The notes below the pieces were generated by a model. It saw only the letters and a program-made list of their open reading frames with translations, was not told the DNA's origin and searched no databases. Position numbers and translations under genes: made by a program. From assembly GCA_031392925.1 (NCBI GenBank), contig JANMVV010000041.1, positions 1-13,800 of the forward strand: 13,800 bases of DNA. Direction: 5' to 3'. This DNA comes from JAGNNV01 sp031392925. GTDB lineage: Bacteria > Acidobacteriota > Vicinamibacteria > Fen-336 > JAGNNV01. Positions 6,177 through 13,269 of this stretch are shown in pieces (position 1 is the first letter of the stretch; every line of letters starts with the position of its first letter).

Positions 6177-8870
6177 CTACCGCGTCTCGTTCCGGGTCAT
6201 GGTGTCGAAGCCGGTGATCAACTGCGCGTCCCGGATGAGGGGACCGCGCGCGATCGCCAGGGTCTTCCCGTCACGGGAGACCGCGAAGTCGAAGATGAGC
6301 TGATCGTCGAAGGAGGTGATTCGGCGCGCCGGACCGCCATCGAGGGGCTGCAGCCACACGTTCGCGCGATCTCCCGGCACGGTGTTGAGGTAGATGCCGT
6401 CGTCGGTGAGGGCGAGCCGGCTGTTGGCGCTCGTCACCTCGGCCGGGAGGTCCTGGAGAAGCGGGCCTCCATCGACCGAGGCGACGCCGAGTCGAAAGCG
6501 TCCTTCGGCGTTGATGAAGTAGAACGCGACCCGCTTCCCGGAAGGATGCATGGTCGACAGGAAGGCGGGGGAATCGAGAAGCTGCTTCCTCGGACCGCCC
6601 GCCACGGGCATGACGAACACGTGATCGGAGCCGGCGATGAACGAACTGAAGACCGCGGTCTTTCCGTCCGGCGCGATTCCGATCGTGCTGAAGTCAATGT
6701 CGCCGGTCACCACCCGGGTTGACGAGCCATCCTTCGATGCGGCGCGGATCTCGCTTCCCGCGCGGGTCCGCGCGGCGTAGTAGACCGTGCCGTCGTTCGT
6801 CACCGTCGGGGAGAAGAGGCTCTGGGCCCGTCCCGCGGTGAGGAAGGAGTTCCGTTCCGCGCCGTCCGGCCCGGCGCTCCAGAGGCTCCAGACGCCTCCG
6901 ACGTGGGAGGTGTAGAGGATCTTTCCATCCGGTGTGAAGGCGAGGCCGTTCAGGCCGTCGGTGATCGAACGGCCGACCCGGGTGAGCTTCCCGGGACCTC
7001 GCAGGGGAAGAGTCCAGACTCCCGACGAGGCCAGTTGAGCGACGGAAACGAGAGCGCGGCCATCGCGGGTGAGCGAGACGATCCGACGATCACCGAGGTC
7101 GGAGGTGATCGGCGCCGCCTTCCCTTCGGGGTAGGTGACCGACCAGACCTGGCGCTGATCCTGTTCGGCCGAGCGCGCGATCACGAGAAGCGACTTCCCG
7201 TCGGAAAGCCAGGCGGCCTGCGCGGCCCAAAGCCAGCCCGGATCGGCGAGTGTCGCCACCGCCCCTCCCTCGACCGCGACACTCACGAGCCTGGCGCGGG
7301 TCTCGGCTCCCGGCTTTCCCAACCGGCCGACCGCGGTCACGATCTTCGTTCCATCGGGCGACCACGCGGGAGCTCCGTAGAAGATGCCCGCGACGTACTC
7401 GGGCTCTTTGAACGACGCGAGCACCGTCGGGTTCGAGCCGTCGGCGGACGCGATCATGAGCGAGGTCTGCGAGGGAGTCGGGTGCCTCAGGCGGGTGTAA
7501 GCGAAACGCAGGCCGTCGGGAGAGAAGCTCACCTGCGAGTCCATGTCCGAGAGCAGCCTCCGCGCCGATCCGCCGAGGGTGGAGATCGAGAAGAGCCCGC
7601 CATTCGGATCCGCGGCCGATTTCTGGCCGAAGATGATGCTGTTGCCGTCGGGCGAGAAGGTGTGGCCCCAGTAGAAAACACTCTGGTCGGGAACGAGCCT
7701 CAGGGTCTGGCCGCCCGCGAGCTGTTTGACCCACAGACTCTGGCGCCCCTGTTCGGACTCGACATACGCGACGTAACGGCCGTCGGGCGAGATGGATGCG
7801 GAGATGACGGTGCCGGATGCGGTGATCGGCGTGATGGTCAGGCGGCTGCTGTCGGCCCGTGCCTGAGGCCGGTTGAAACGCGAGCCCACGCCCACGCCCG
7901 CGACGAAGGCCACGGCGGCGACCATGGCCAGGGACAGGAGGCCGCGACTTTGACGCGTCTCGCCGGGGGCCGCGTCGGTTGGGCCGGATAGCGCGCGAGC
8001 ACTGTCCGTGACGGCTTCGAGGGCAAGTCGCGCCTCGCCGATGTCGCGGAGACGCTTCTTCGGATCGCGTTCGAGGCAGCGCTCGATAAGGCGGCGGTCG
8101 GACGCACGGAGCTCTTTCGGCAGCAGGCTCCAGTCCACGTCCTGCCGCAGCACCGCGGCCAGGGTGTCGCTCGCGGTCTCGCCTTGGAAGAGCCGCCTTC
8201 CGCTGAGCATCTCGAACATCACGACGCCGAACGACCAGATGTCGGCGCGCTTGTCGATGGTCTTGCCCCGCGCCTGTTCCGGGCTCATGTAGGCCGCGGT
8301 GCCGAGGATGATCCCGGCCTCGGTCGCGTGCCGCGACAGGGTGGGCGAGTGGGTCAGTTCATTCGAGCCGCTGCCCGTGCCCGCGTCGGTGTCGAACGCC
8401 CTGGCGAGACCGAAGTCGAGGACCTTGACCTGGCCCTCGGGTGTGATCTTCACGTTCGCGGGCTTGAGGTCGCGATGGACGATTCCTTTCTCGTGCGCGG
8501 CTTCGAGGCCTTCCGCGATCTGCCTCGCGATGGAGCGGGCTTCGTTGATCGGGATCGGCCCGCGCCTCAGTCGTTGCTGAAGATCCTCACCGTCGATGAA
8601 CTCCAGGGCCAGGGCCACCGCACCGTCGGCCTCCTCGAGCCCGTGAATCGCCGCGATGTTCGGGTGGTTGAAGGTTGCCAGGACCTGGGCCTCACGCCGG
8701 AACCGCGCCACGCGCTCGTGATCCTGAGCGAACGCCGCGGGCAGGACCTTGATCGCGACGTCGCGACCGAGCTTCGTGTCCTTCGCGCGATAGACCTCGC
8801 CCATGCCGCCCGCGCCGATGGGGACCCCGATCTCGTAGGGTCCGAGACGGGTGCCGGGCGCCAGGGTCAT
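6177..8870 (-). CDS. Receptor-like Ser/Thr protein kinase with PD40/TolB-type beta-propeller sensor
   Basis: The 897-residue protein has a cytoplasmic kinase domain (about 12-285), a juxtamembrane linker, one membrane segment (about 310-329, LLSLAMVAAVAFVAGVGVG) and an exported C-terminal propeller (about 340-897). Kinase motifs are complete: glycine loop IGAGGMG (18-24), K41 in VAIK, Glu60, HRDLKPAN (132-139), DFG (152-154), SPE (196-198) and DIWSFG (210-215). The propeller carries about a dozen PD40-like units, seen as repeated SPDG, TPDG, SRDG, TNDG or APDG turns. This is the PknB-like family abundant in Acidobacteriota; the likely job is phosphorylating cytoplasmic targets in response to a periplasmic ligand or contact, which is inferred. 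The start is the ATG at 8870 because the family begins MTLAPGTRLGPYEI; the frame stays open to 9311 but that part overlaps yaeQ and has no kinase-like sequence. No good Shine-Dalgarno is visible. Confidence 0.95.
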   Translation of the reverse strand: MTLAPGTRLGPYEIGVPIGAGGMGEVYRAKDTKLGRDVAIKVLPAAFAQDHERVARFRREAQVLATFNHPNIAAIHGLEEADGAVALALEFIDGEDLQQRLRRGPIPINEARSIARQIAEGLEAAHEKGIVHRDLKPANVKITPEGQVKVLDFGLARAFDTDAGTGSGSNELTHSPTLSRHATEAGIILGTAAYMSPEQARGKTIDKRADIWSFGVVMFEMLSGRRLFQGETASDTLAAVLRQDVDWSLLPKELRASDRRLIERCLERDPKKRLRDIGEARLALEAVTDSARALSGPTDAAPGETRQSRGLLSLAMVAAVAFVAGVGVGSRFNRPQARADSSRLTITPITASGTVISASISPDGRYVAYVESEQGRQSLWVKQLAGGQTLRLVPDQSVFYWGHTFSPDGNSIIFGQKSAADPNGGLFSISTLGGSARRLLSDMDSQVSFSPDGLRFAYTRLRHPTPSQTSLMIASADGSNPTVLASFKEPEYVAGIFYGAPAWSPDGTKIVTAVGRLGKPGAETRARLVSVAVEGGAVATLADPGWLWAAQAAWLSDGKSLLVIARSAEQDQRQVWSVTYPEGKAAPITSDLGDRRIVSLTRDGRALVSVAQLASSGVWTLPLRGPGKLTRVGRSITDGLNGLAFTPDGKILYTSHVGGVWSLWSAGPDGAERNSFLTAGRAQSLFSPTVTNDGTVYYAARTRAGSEIRAASKDGSSTRVVTGDIDFSTIGIAPDGKTAVFSSFIAGSDHVFVMPVAGGPRKQLLDSPAFLSTMHPSGKRVAFYFINAEGRFRLGVASVDGGPLLQDLPAEVTSANSRLALTDDGIYLNTVPGDRANVWLQPLDGGPARRITSFDDQLIFDFAVSRDGKTLAIARGPLIRDAQLITGFDTMTRNETR

Positions 8871-8939
8871 GAGTCCGCGGAGTCTACTGGCGATTCCCCG
8901 GGTCCGGTCGAGGAGACCCAAGCGTGGTCTACTGACGTC
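8871..8939. promoter_or_regulatory. Divergent kinase/yaeQ intergenic region with an 11-bp direct repeat
   Basis: These 69 bp separate the two divergent starts. They contain GTCTACTGGCG at 8882-8892 and GTCTACTGACG at 8927-8937, a 10-of-11 match, one copy beside each start codon. On the minus strand the first copy supplies TAGACT, a -10-like hexamer, 10 nt before the kinase ATG. On the plus strand the second copy supplies TCTACT, 6 nt before the yaeQ ATG. Neither gene has a properly spaced Shine-Dalgarno. Confidence 0.4.
8882..8937 (+). repeat. Direct repeat pair GTCTACTGRCG
   Basis: Two copies of an 11-bp word (8882-8892 and 8927-8937), 45 bp apart start to start, lie inside the divergent kinase/yaeQ spacer. 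They could be operator half-sites shared by both genes. The copies are short enough that chance cannot be excluded from one example. Confidence 0.4.
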
Positions 8940-9482
8940 ATGGCCACGGGTGCAACCATCTACAACATCGACATCGATCTGGCCGACGCCGATCGAAGCG
9001 TCTACGAGTCGCTGCCACTTCGCGTCGCCCGGCACCCGTCGGAATCCGCGGAGTACCTGCTGACCAGAGTGCTCGCCTACGCGCTCGAGTTCGAGGAGGG
9101 GATCGCCTTCTCGACCGGCGGCCTCTCCGATCCGGATGAGCCCACCCTCACCGTCAAAGACCTCACCGGCGCTCTTCGCTCGTGGATCGAGATCGGCAGT
9201 CCCGACGCCGCGCGACTGCACAAAGCCTCGAAAGCCTCGCCGCGGGTCGCGGTCTACACCCACAAGGACGTCGACCGGCTGGCGCACCGTCTGGCCGGCG
9301 AGCGCATCCATCGCGCGGACGCGCTGGAGCTGTACGCGATCGAGCCCGCCCTCATCAACGCACTCGCGTCGCGCCTCGATCGCCGGATGGCGTTCGCGCT
9401 GTCGATTTCCGAACGCGAGTTGTTCGTTTCGATCGGAGCCGAGACACTCACGGGGGGCGTGGCCCGACGGGCAATCGTCTGA
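8940..9482 (+). CDS. yaeQ: YaeQ family protein
   Basis: The 180-residue product has the size of E. coli YaeQ (181) and aligns by eye along its length: MATGATIYNIDIDLADADR at the start, LRVARHPSES (27-36), a region ending GLSDPDEP (61-68), WIEIGSPD (82-89), then KASKASPRVAVYT and a C-terminal ISERELFVSIG strand. YaeQ proteins are small, soluble and adopt a restriction-endonuclease-like (PD-(D/E)xK-related) fold, but their biochemical role is not settled. The start is the ATG at 8940, as the homologous sequence begins there; the frame stays open upstream to 8184 only because it lies opposite the kinase gene. It is divergent from the kinase and convergent with the small gene at 9539-9955. Confidence 0.93.
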   Translation: MATGATIYNIDIDLADADRSVYESLPLRVARHPSESAEYLLTRVLAYALEFEEGIAFSTGGLSDPDEPTLTVKDLTGALRSWIEIGSPDAARLHKASKASPRVAVYTHKDVDRLAHRLAGERIHRADALELYAIEPALINALASRLDRRMAFALSISERELFVSIGAETLTGGVARRAIV

Positions 9483-9538
9483 CTATGGGCGGCGGAGTCC
9501 AGGTGATTCACCGCCTGCTGCGTGGGCCTCGTCGACCT

Positions 9539-9955
9539 TCAGTGAACCCGGGCTTCCTTCACCAGGATGCGCGCCGTGAGCCTTCCGTGCTCGATCTTCT
9601 GTACCGTGCGCACGCGGCGATCGCGGTTGAGCAGCGTGATCAGCGAGGAGTAGGACACGTCGGGATGCTCCGGATCCTTCCAGATCGAGACGATGTTGTG
9701 ATCTCCGACATCGAGACCCTGGCCGACGACATGAGGATGCTGGTAGTGCAGGACCCCCGCCTCGTCGAATGTGCCGAAGAACTCGCTCTCGGTGGCGCGG
9801 CCATCGGGCCAGGCGCGGGTGGTGGTCTGCAACCAGCGATCCCCTTCGCGGCGGCAGGTGACGGTGGCCTCGAACCGGTCGACTTCGCGACCCTGGCCGT
9901 CGATCACGACGTGCGTGCCGCACCACACCCCGATGTGATCGTCGAAGAGACTCAT
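9539..9955 (-). CDS. Small uncharacterised protein, possibly calycin/DUF3598-like
   Basis: This is a 138-residue soluble protein without signal peptide or membrane segment. It opens with MSLFDDHIGVWCGTHVVID and alternates polar and hydrophobic residues in a pattern typical of an all-beta barrel (for example RFEATVTCRREGDRWLQTTTRAW and SEFFGTFDEAGVLHY). The opening 'IGVW.GTH' pattern and the strand layout recall small calycin or DUF3598-type domains, but I do not recognise it securely and assign no function. The ATG has a weak AGG about 9 nt upstream. It lies 119 bp downstream of the CocE gene on the same strand and converges on yaeQ with a 56-bp spacer in which I see no convincing terminator. 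Confidence 0.78.
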   Translation of the reverse strand: MSLFDDHIGVWCGTHVVIDGQGREVDRFEATVTCRREGDRWLQTTTRAWPDGRATESEFFGTFDEAGVLHYQHPHVVGQGLDVGDHNIVSIWKDPEHPDVSYSSLITLLNRDRRVRTVQKIEHGRLTARILVKEARVH

Positions 9956-10026
9956 AGCGGACCTGCCTGTCTTGCGGCCGGGCTAATCCTGCTCCTACCC
10001 TGCGAAGAGCGCAAGTCGGCCCGCTC

Positions 10027-10045
10027 CGGCCGAAGGCTTCGGCCG
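10027..10045. terminator. Strong hairpin after the CocE gene
   Basis: CGGCCGAAGGCTTCGGCCG is a perfect palindrome around one central base. It forms an 8-bp stem and lies 29 bp past the CocE stop on the minus strand. A further GGCC-GTCGC-GGCC repeat adjoins it. There is no T-tract, so it may be a terminator stem, an mRNA 3'-end protector or a binding site. Confidence 0.4.
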
Positions 10046-10074
10046 TCGCGGCCGGGCGCGCCTCGCATCGTCGA

Positions 10075-12045
10075 CTATCGAACGCTTGGAACCGGCTTGA
10101 CCACCGTGACCACAACGCTCGAGGGGTACTTCGCCGAGTGGTGGAGCGTGTTGCGCGCGACCACGCCCTTTTCCTCGTCGTAGTTATTGCCGCCGGTGTT
10201 GAGGTTGCGATCGAACCGCGGGAAGTTGCTGCTGGACACTTCGAGGCGGAGCCGGTGTCCGGGCTTGAAGTAGTTGCTGGTGTTGAGAGGCTGCAAGGTG
10301 ACCTTGTAGATCTCGCCCTTCTCCATCCAGACGAGGGCCTTGTCGTAACCGGCGCGATAGCGCATCCGCTGGATCGACTCGTCGAGGTTGAAGGCACGGC
10401 CCTCAGGATCGACGTCCATGACCTTGACCGTGAAGTCGGTGTCCTTGGCGTCGGAGGAGACGTAGAGCGTGGGCGTGATCGGTCCGGAAAGCTCGGTTCC
10501 TTCTTTGAAGGGCTCCGAGGTGAACACCAGAATGTCGGCGCGGGACTCCATCTTCCTCTGGTCGAACGATCCGGCCTGCACCGCGTTGCCGGTGCAGCAG
10601 ACATTGCCGCCATAGGAGGGCACGGGGTTCGCGGGATCGTAGACGAAGGTATCGGGTTTGTTCACGACGGGCGCCACCAGGACCAGGGTGCCGTCTCCGT
10701 TGAGGGTGTTAGCCTGGCCTCCGCTCGACAGATAGAAGGTCATCGGCATCGCCCCTGCCGGCGGCCAGGTGTCGGAGGTCTGCCACTGGTTGAGACCCAT
10801 GGTGAAGTAGGTGACCTTCGGCTGCTTGTCGATCCTCGTGTCCTTCTCGCTCTTGAGGAACTTGTCGAAGAAGCTGTACACGATCTCGTTGTAGTCGAGC
10901 CGGGCGTCGCCCATGCTGCGCTCGCCGACCACGGTGTCCTCGGTCGCGCGCGTGTAGGAACAATGCGCCACCGGAGCGATCACCGCCCACTGTTGATTCG
11001 CAAGCTCGCCCGGGGCGTTCTTCCGCACCTGGTTGTACATGGCGAGGTTCGGGCCGACCGAGACGTCGTACCAGGACATGAACCAGAGCCCCGGCACCTC
11101 GAGCTTCATGTTGTCGTGCCAGAGTCCGCCCTTGTACCAGGCCGGGTCGTTGGGGGCGCGCTGAATCATGCGGCCTCCGGTGGCCACGGGCATGGCGTCC
11201 GCGAAGATGCCATGAGGCGAGTCCACGGCCTTGAGAATGTCCTGCACGGGGAGATGACGGAGCGCCTTGTCCCAGTCGACCGGCGGCAGTTGCTGGGCAA
11301 GATCGAACGACTTCGAGGCGCGGATCAGATCCGCCTGAGCGGTATCGGGCGGAAACATGGGTCGGACCTGGTTCTGCTCGCCGTAGAGCCACGTGATGAA
11401 CAGCATCTGGACCGCGCCGCCGCGATACCAGTTGCCCTGCTCGTAGTAGGGCCCCACACGCCCGACTCCGGCGCCGAAGCCTTGAACGTTCATCGCTCCG
11501 AGGGCTGGATGGCCCTGGGAAGCGACCGCCATCTGCCATTCCGCGGTCGACGAACAGCCGGTGGTCCCGACCTTGCCGTTCGACCAGGGCTGACTCTTCA
11601 TCCATTCGAGGGTGTCGACGCCGTCGGTGACCGGCGGCCCGAGGATGTCGTAGTTGCCCTCGGAAAAGAAGTGCCCGCGCTCGTTCTGGACCACGTACGC
11701 ATACCCGCGCTTCACTGCGGCGAGAGGCGTGCTCATATCGGAGGGGACGCCATTCCTCACGTCCCAGAAATTGAAGTTGTAGGGCGTCCGCGAGAAGACG
11801 ATCGGCACCGGGCCCGAAGAGCTCCTCGGCCGATAGATGTCGGTGGCGAGGCGCACGCCGTCACGCATCGGGATCAGGACTTTCCGATCCACGATTGCCA
11901 GCGACTGAAGCTCCTTCTCGGTGTCGATGCGCTTCTGTCGATCGGCGGCCGAGAGGGGTGAGGGCTGAGCCCACGTCGCCGAGGCCGCGAAGACGGTAAG
12001 CAGAGAGAGGGCGACCAGGGTACGACGCGCTTGGTTGGCAGTCAT
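10075..12045 (-). CDS. Secreted CocE/NonD-family serine hydrolase (X-Pro dipeptidyl-peptidase fold)
   Basis: Counted from ATG 12045, the product has 656 residues with a Sec signal peptide (RRTLVALSLLTVFAASATWA, cleavage near residue 26). An alpha/beta-hydrolase domain follows with VLIPMRDGVRLATDIYRP, the SRTPY motif, a nucleophile elbow GTTGCSSTAEW (Ser165), Asp327 in MSWYDV and His361 in APVAHCSY. The C-terminal jelly-roll (about 430-650; SGPITPTLYVSSDAKDTDF, PGHRLRLEVSSSNFPRF) is the typical X-Pro dipeptidyl-peptidase C-terminal domain. Family members hydrolyse acyl esters, amides or Xaa-Pro peptides; the substrate cannot be told. The elbow is G-C-S-S instead of the usual G-x-S-Y-x-G. The start is ATG because AAAGGA at 12055-12060 is 9 nt away; the in-frame TTG at 12054 touches that site directly. 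It is divergent from the alkaline phosphatase gene. Confidence 0.93.
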   Translation of the reverse strand: MTANQARRTLVALSLLTVFAASATWAQPSPLSAADRQKRIDTEKELQSLAIVDRKVLIPMRDGVRLATDIYRPRSSSGPVPIVFSRTPYNFNFWDVRNGVPSDMSTPLAAVKRGYAYVVQNERGHFFSEGNYDILGPPVTDGVDTLEWMKSQPWSNGKVGTTGCSSTAEWQMAVASQGHPALGAMNVQGFGAGVGRVGPYYEQGNWYRGGAVQMLFITWLYGEQNQVRPMFPPDTAQADLIRASKSFDLAQQLPPVDWDKALRHLPVQDILKAVDSPHGIFADAMPVATGGRMIQRAPNDPAWYKGGLWHDNMKLEVPGLWFMSWYDVSVGPNLAMYNQVRKNAPGELANQQWAVIAPVAHCSYTRATEDTVVGERSMGDARLDYNEIVYSFFDKFLKSEKDTRIDKQPKVTYFTMGLNQWQTSDTWPPAGAMPMTFYLSSGGQANTLNGDGTLVLVAPVVNKPDTFVYDPANPVPSYGGNVCCTGNAVQAGSFDQRKMESRADILVFTSEPFKEGTELSGPITPTLYVSSDAKDTDFTVKVMDVDPEGRAFNLDESIQRMRYRAGYDKALVWMEKGEIYKVTLQPLNTSNYFKPGHRLRLEVSSSNFPRFDRNLNTGGNNYDEEKGVVARNTLHHSAKYPSSVVVTVVKPVPSVR

Positions 12046-12054
12046 CTTGTTCAA

Positions 12055-12060
12055 TCCTTT
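12055..12060 (-). promoter_or_regulatory. Ribosome binding site that fixes the CocE start
   Basis: On the minus strand the bases read AAAGGA. Nine nt separate it from the ATG at 12045 and none from the in-frame TTG at 12054, so the ATG is the likely initiator and the three-residue N-terminal extension is unlikely. Confidence 0.6.
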
Positions 12061-12077
12061 TATGGGTGAACTCTACT

Positions 12078-12117
12078 CGCCCGGACCGGCGTCGCTCCGG
12101 CGGGCGGGGGATAGACT
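12078..12117 (+). promoter_or_regulatory. Hairpin and -10-like hexamer upstream of the alkaline phosphatase gene
   Basis: Outer arms CGCCCG (12078-12083) and CGGGCG (12101-12106) and inner arms CCGG (12086-12089) and CCGG (12097-12100) form a 10-bp stem with a 2-nt bulge and a 7-nt loop. A G-rich possible Shine-Dalgarno (GGGGGA, 12106-12111) follows immediately, then TAGACT (12112-12117), a -10-like hexamer 6 nt before the ATG. The site lies in the 78-bp divergent spacer with the CocE gene. It could be an operator or an RNA hairpin next to the ribosome site. Confidence 0.35.
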
Positions 12118-12123
12118 CGATTC

Positions 12124-13266
12124 ATGAATCTGCGAAATCTCGCGATCGCCTCCGCGCTCGTTTTGAGCGTTCTTCCCTCGCGCGCTCATGGCGGGCCGAA
12201 GCACGCCCGGAACGTCATCCTCTTTCTGGCCGACGCCGGAGGCATTCCGACCCTGAACGCCGCGAGCCTCTACGGCTACCAGGCGCCGCTCAAGCTCCAC
12301 GTGCAGAGCTGGCCGCACGTGGGACTTTCCGACACGTCGCCGGTGGGCAGCTTCGTCAGCGACTCCGCGAACGGCATGACCGCCATCGTGACTGGTCAGA
12401 AGACCAGGAACGGGGTGATCAGCCAGGGCCCCGAGGCCGTGCGCGGGAAGCAGGATGGACCCGTGCTCAAGACGATTCTCGAGTACGCGGAGGAACGCGG
12501 CCTCTTGACCGGAGTCGTCACCCACATGCCGGTCGCCGACGCGACCCCCGCGGCCTGCTATGCGCACTCCAACGACCGCGGCAAGGAAGCGGAGATCTTC
12601 ATCCAGGCCTTCGTGCCGCGCTTCGGGGATGGGGTCGACGTGCTGATCGGCGCAGGCCGGGCGGACCTGGACGCGCAGCTCAAGGTCCAGGGCAGCAGCA
12701 TCGACGCGGTGTCCGCGCGGGCCCGGCGCCCGATCTACCCGTCGCTCGAAGCGGTGCCGGCCGCGGAGAGGCGCCCGGTCGTGGTGGGCGATTCGATCGA
12801 TGTCCGCGCCGCAAGCCTGCGAGCCCTCGACGAATTGCAGAAGTCCGAGAAGGGTTACTTCCTGATGGTCGAATGGGACGCGCATACCCCCGATCCCAAG
12901 CCGGGGCTCGAGCACATCGTGGCTTTCGACAACCTGATAAAGGAGATCCAGCAGAAGGTGAACCTCGAGGACACCTTGCTTCTCTTCACCGCCGATCACT
13001 CCTTCGCGCTTCGGGTGATCGGGGAGTCTTCCGAAGGCTCGGTGCTCGCGGGCTACGACGAGTGGAAGGCGTTGGGGGTGAAGGGCCAGACCGTGCGCCT
13101 CAACTCCCTGGTGGTGGACAACGGCCACAGCGGAGAGGAAGTGGCGGCGATCGCCATCGGCGCAGGGTCCGAACCGGTCAGCGGTTTTTTTCCGAACACG
13201 CGTCTCTTCCATGTGATGCTGGACGCCTGGGGTTGGAACGCGGATCCGCCCGTTCCGGGAAAGTAG
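12124..13266 (+). CDS. Exported alkaline phosphatase (PhoA superfamily)
   Basis: The 380-residue product has a Sec signal (about residues 1-21) and the metal and nucleophile motifs of PF00245 in order: NVILFLADAGG (D37), VSDSANGMTAIVTG (nucleophile Ser81 in D-S-A), ATPAACYAH (T141), LMVEWDAH (E250, D252, H254), FTADHSFA (D291, H292) and NGHSGEEV (H335). All expected positions of the two-zinc site and the E/T magnesium-type site can be found, so it is probably an active phosphomonoesterase or phosphodiesterase of the periplasm. The E-x-D-x-H spacing is tighter than the E-x4-D-x3-H of E. coli PhoA, and the protein is about 90 residues shorter, so it belongs to a compact branch. It is followed, after a single CGG codon and in the same frame, by a HEAT-repeat gene, almost surely in one operon. 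Confidence 0.92.
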   Translation: MNLRNLAIASALVLSVLPSRAHGGPKHARNVILFLADAGGIPTLNAASLYGYQAPLKLHVQSWPHVGLSDTSPVGSFVSDSANGMTAIVTGQKTRNGVISQGPEAVRGKQDGPVLKTILEYAEERGLLTGVVTHMPVADATPAACYAHSNDRGKEAEIFIQAFVPRFGDGVDVLIGAGRADLDAQLKVQGSSIDAVSARARRPIYPSLEAVPAAERRPVVVGDSIDVRAASLRALDELQKSEKGYFLMVEWDAHTPDPKPGLEHIVAFDNLIKEIQQKVNLEDTLLLFTADHSFALRVIGESSEGSVLAGYDEWKALGVKGQTVRLNSLVVDNGHSGEEVAAIAIGAGSEPVSGFFPNTRLFHVMLDAWGWNADPPVPGK

Positions 13267-13269
13267 CGG

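Noticed and set aside
8184..8939. Long upstream extension of the yaeQ frame
   Set aside because: It is antisense to the kinase domain and YaeQ homology begins exactly at the ATG at 8940.
8871..9311. 147-residue N-terminal extension of the kinase frame
   Set aside because: It lies antisense to yaeQ, has no domain-like sequence, and the kinase family starts at the Met encoded at 8870.
9483..9538. GGCGG/CCGCC inverted repeat as a terminator between yaeQ and the small gene
   Set aside because: The stem is only 5 bp with a long loop and no T-tract.
10138..11961. 607-residue open frame on the plus strand
   Set aside because: It is a mirror frame of the CocE-like hydrolase, a common artefact in GC-rich DNA.
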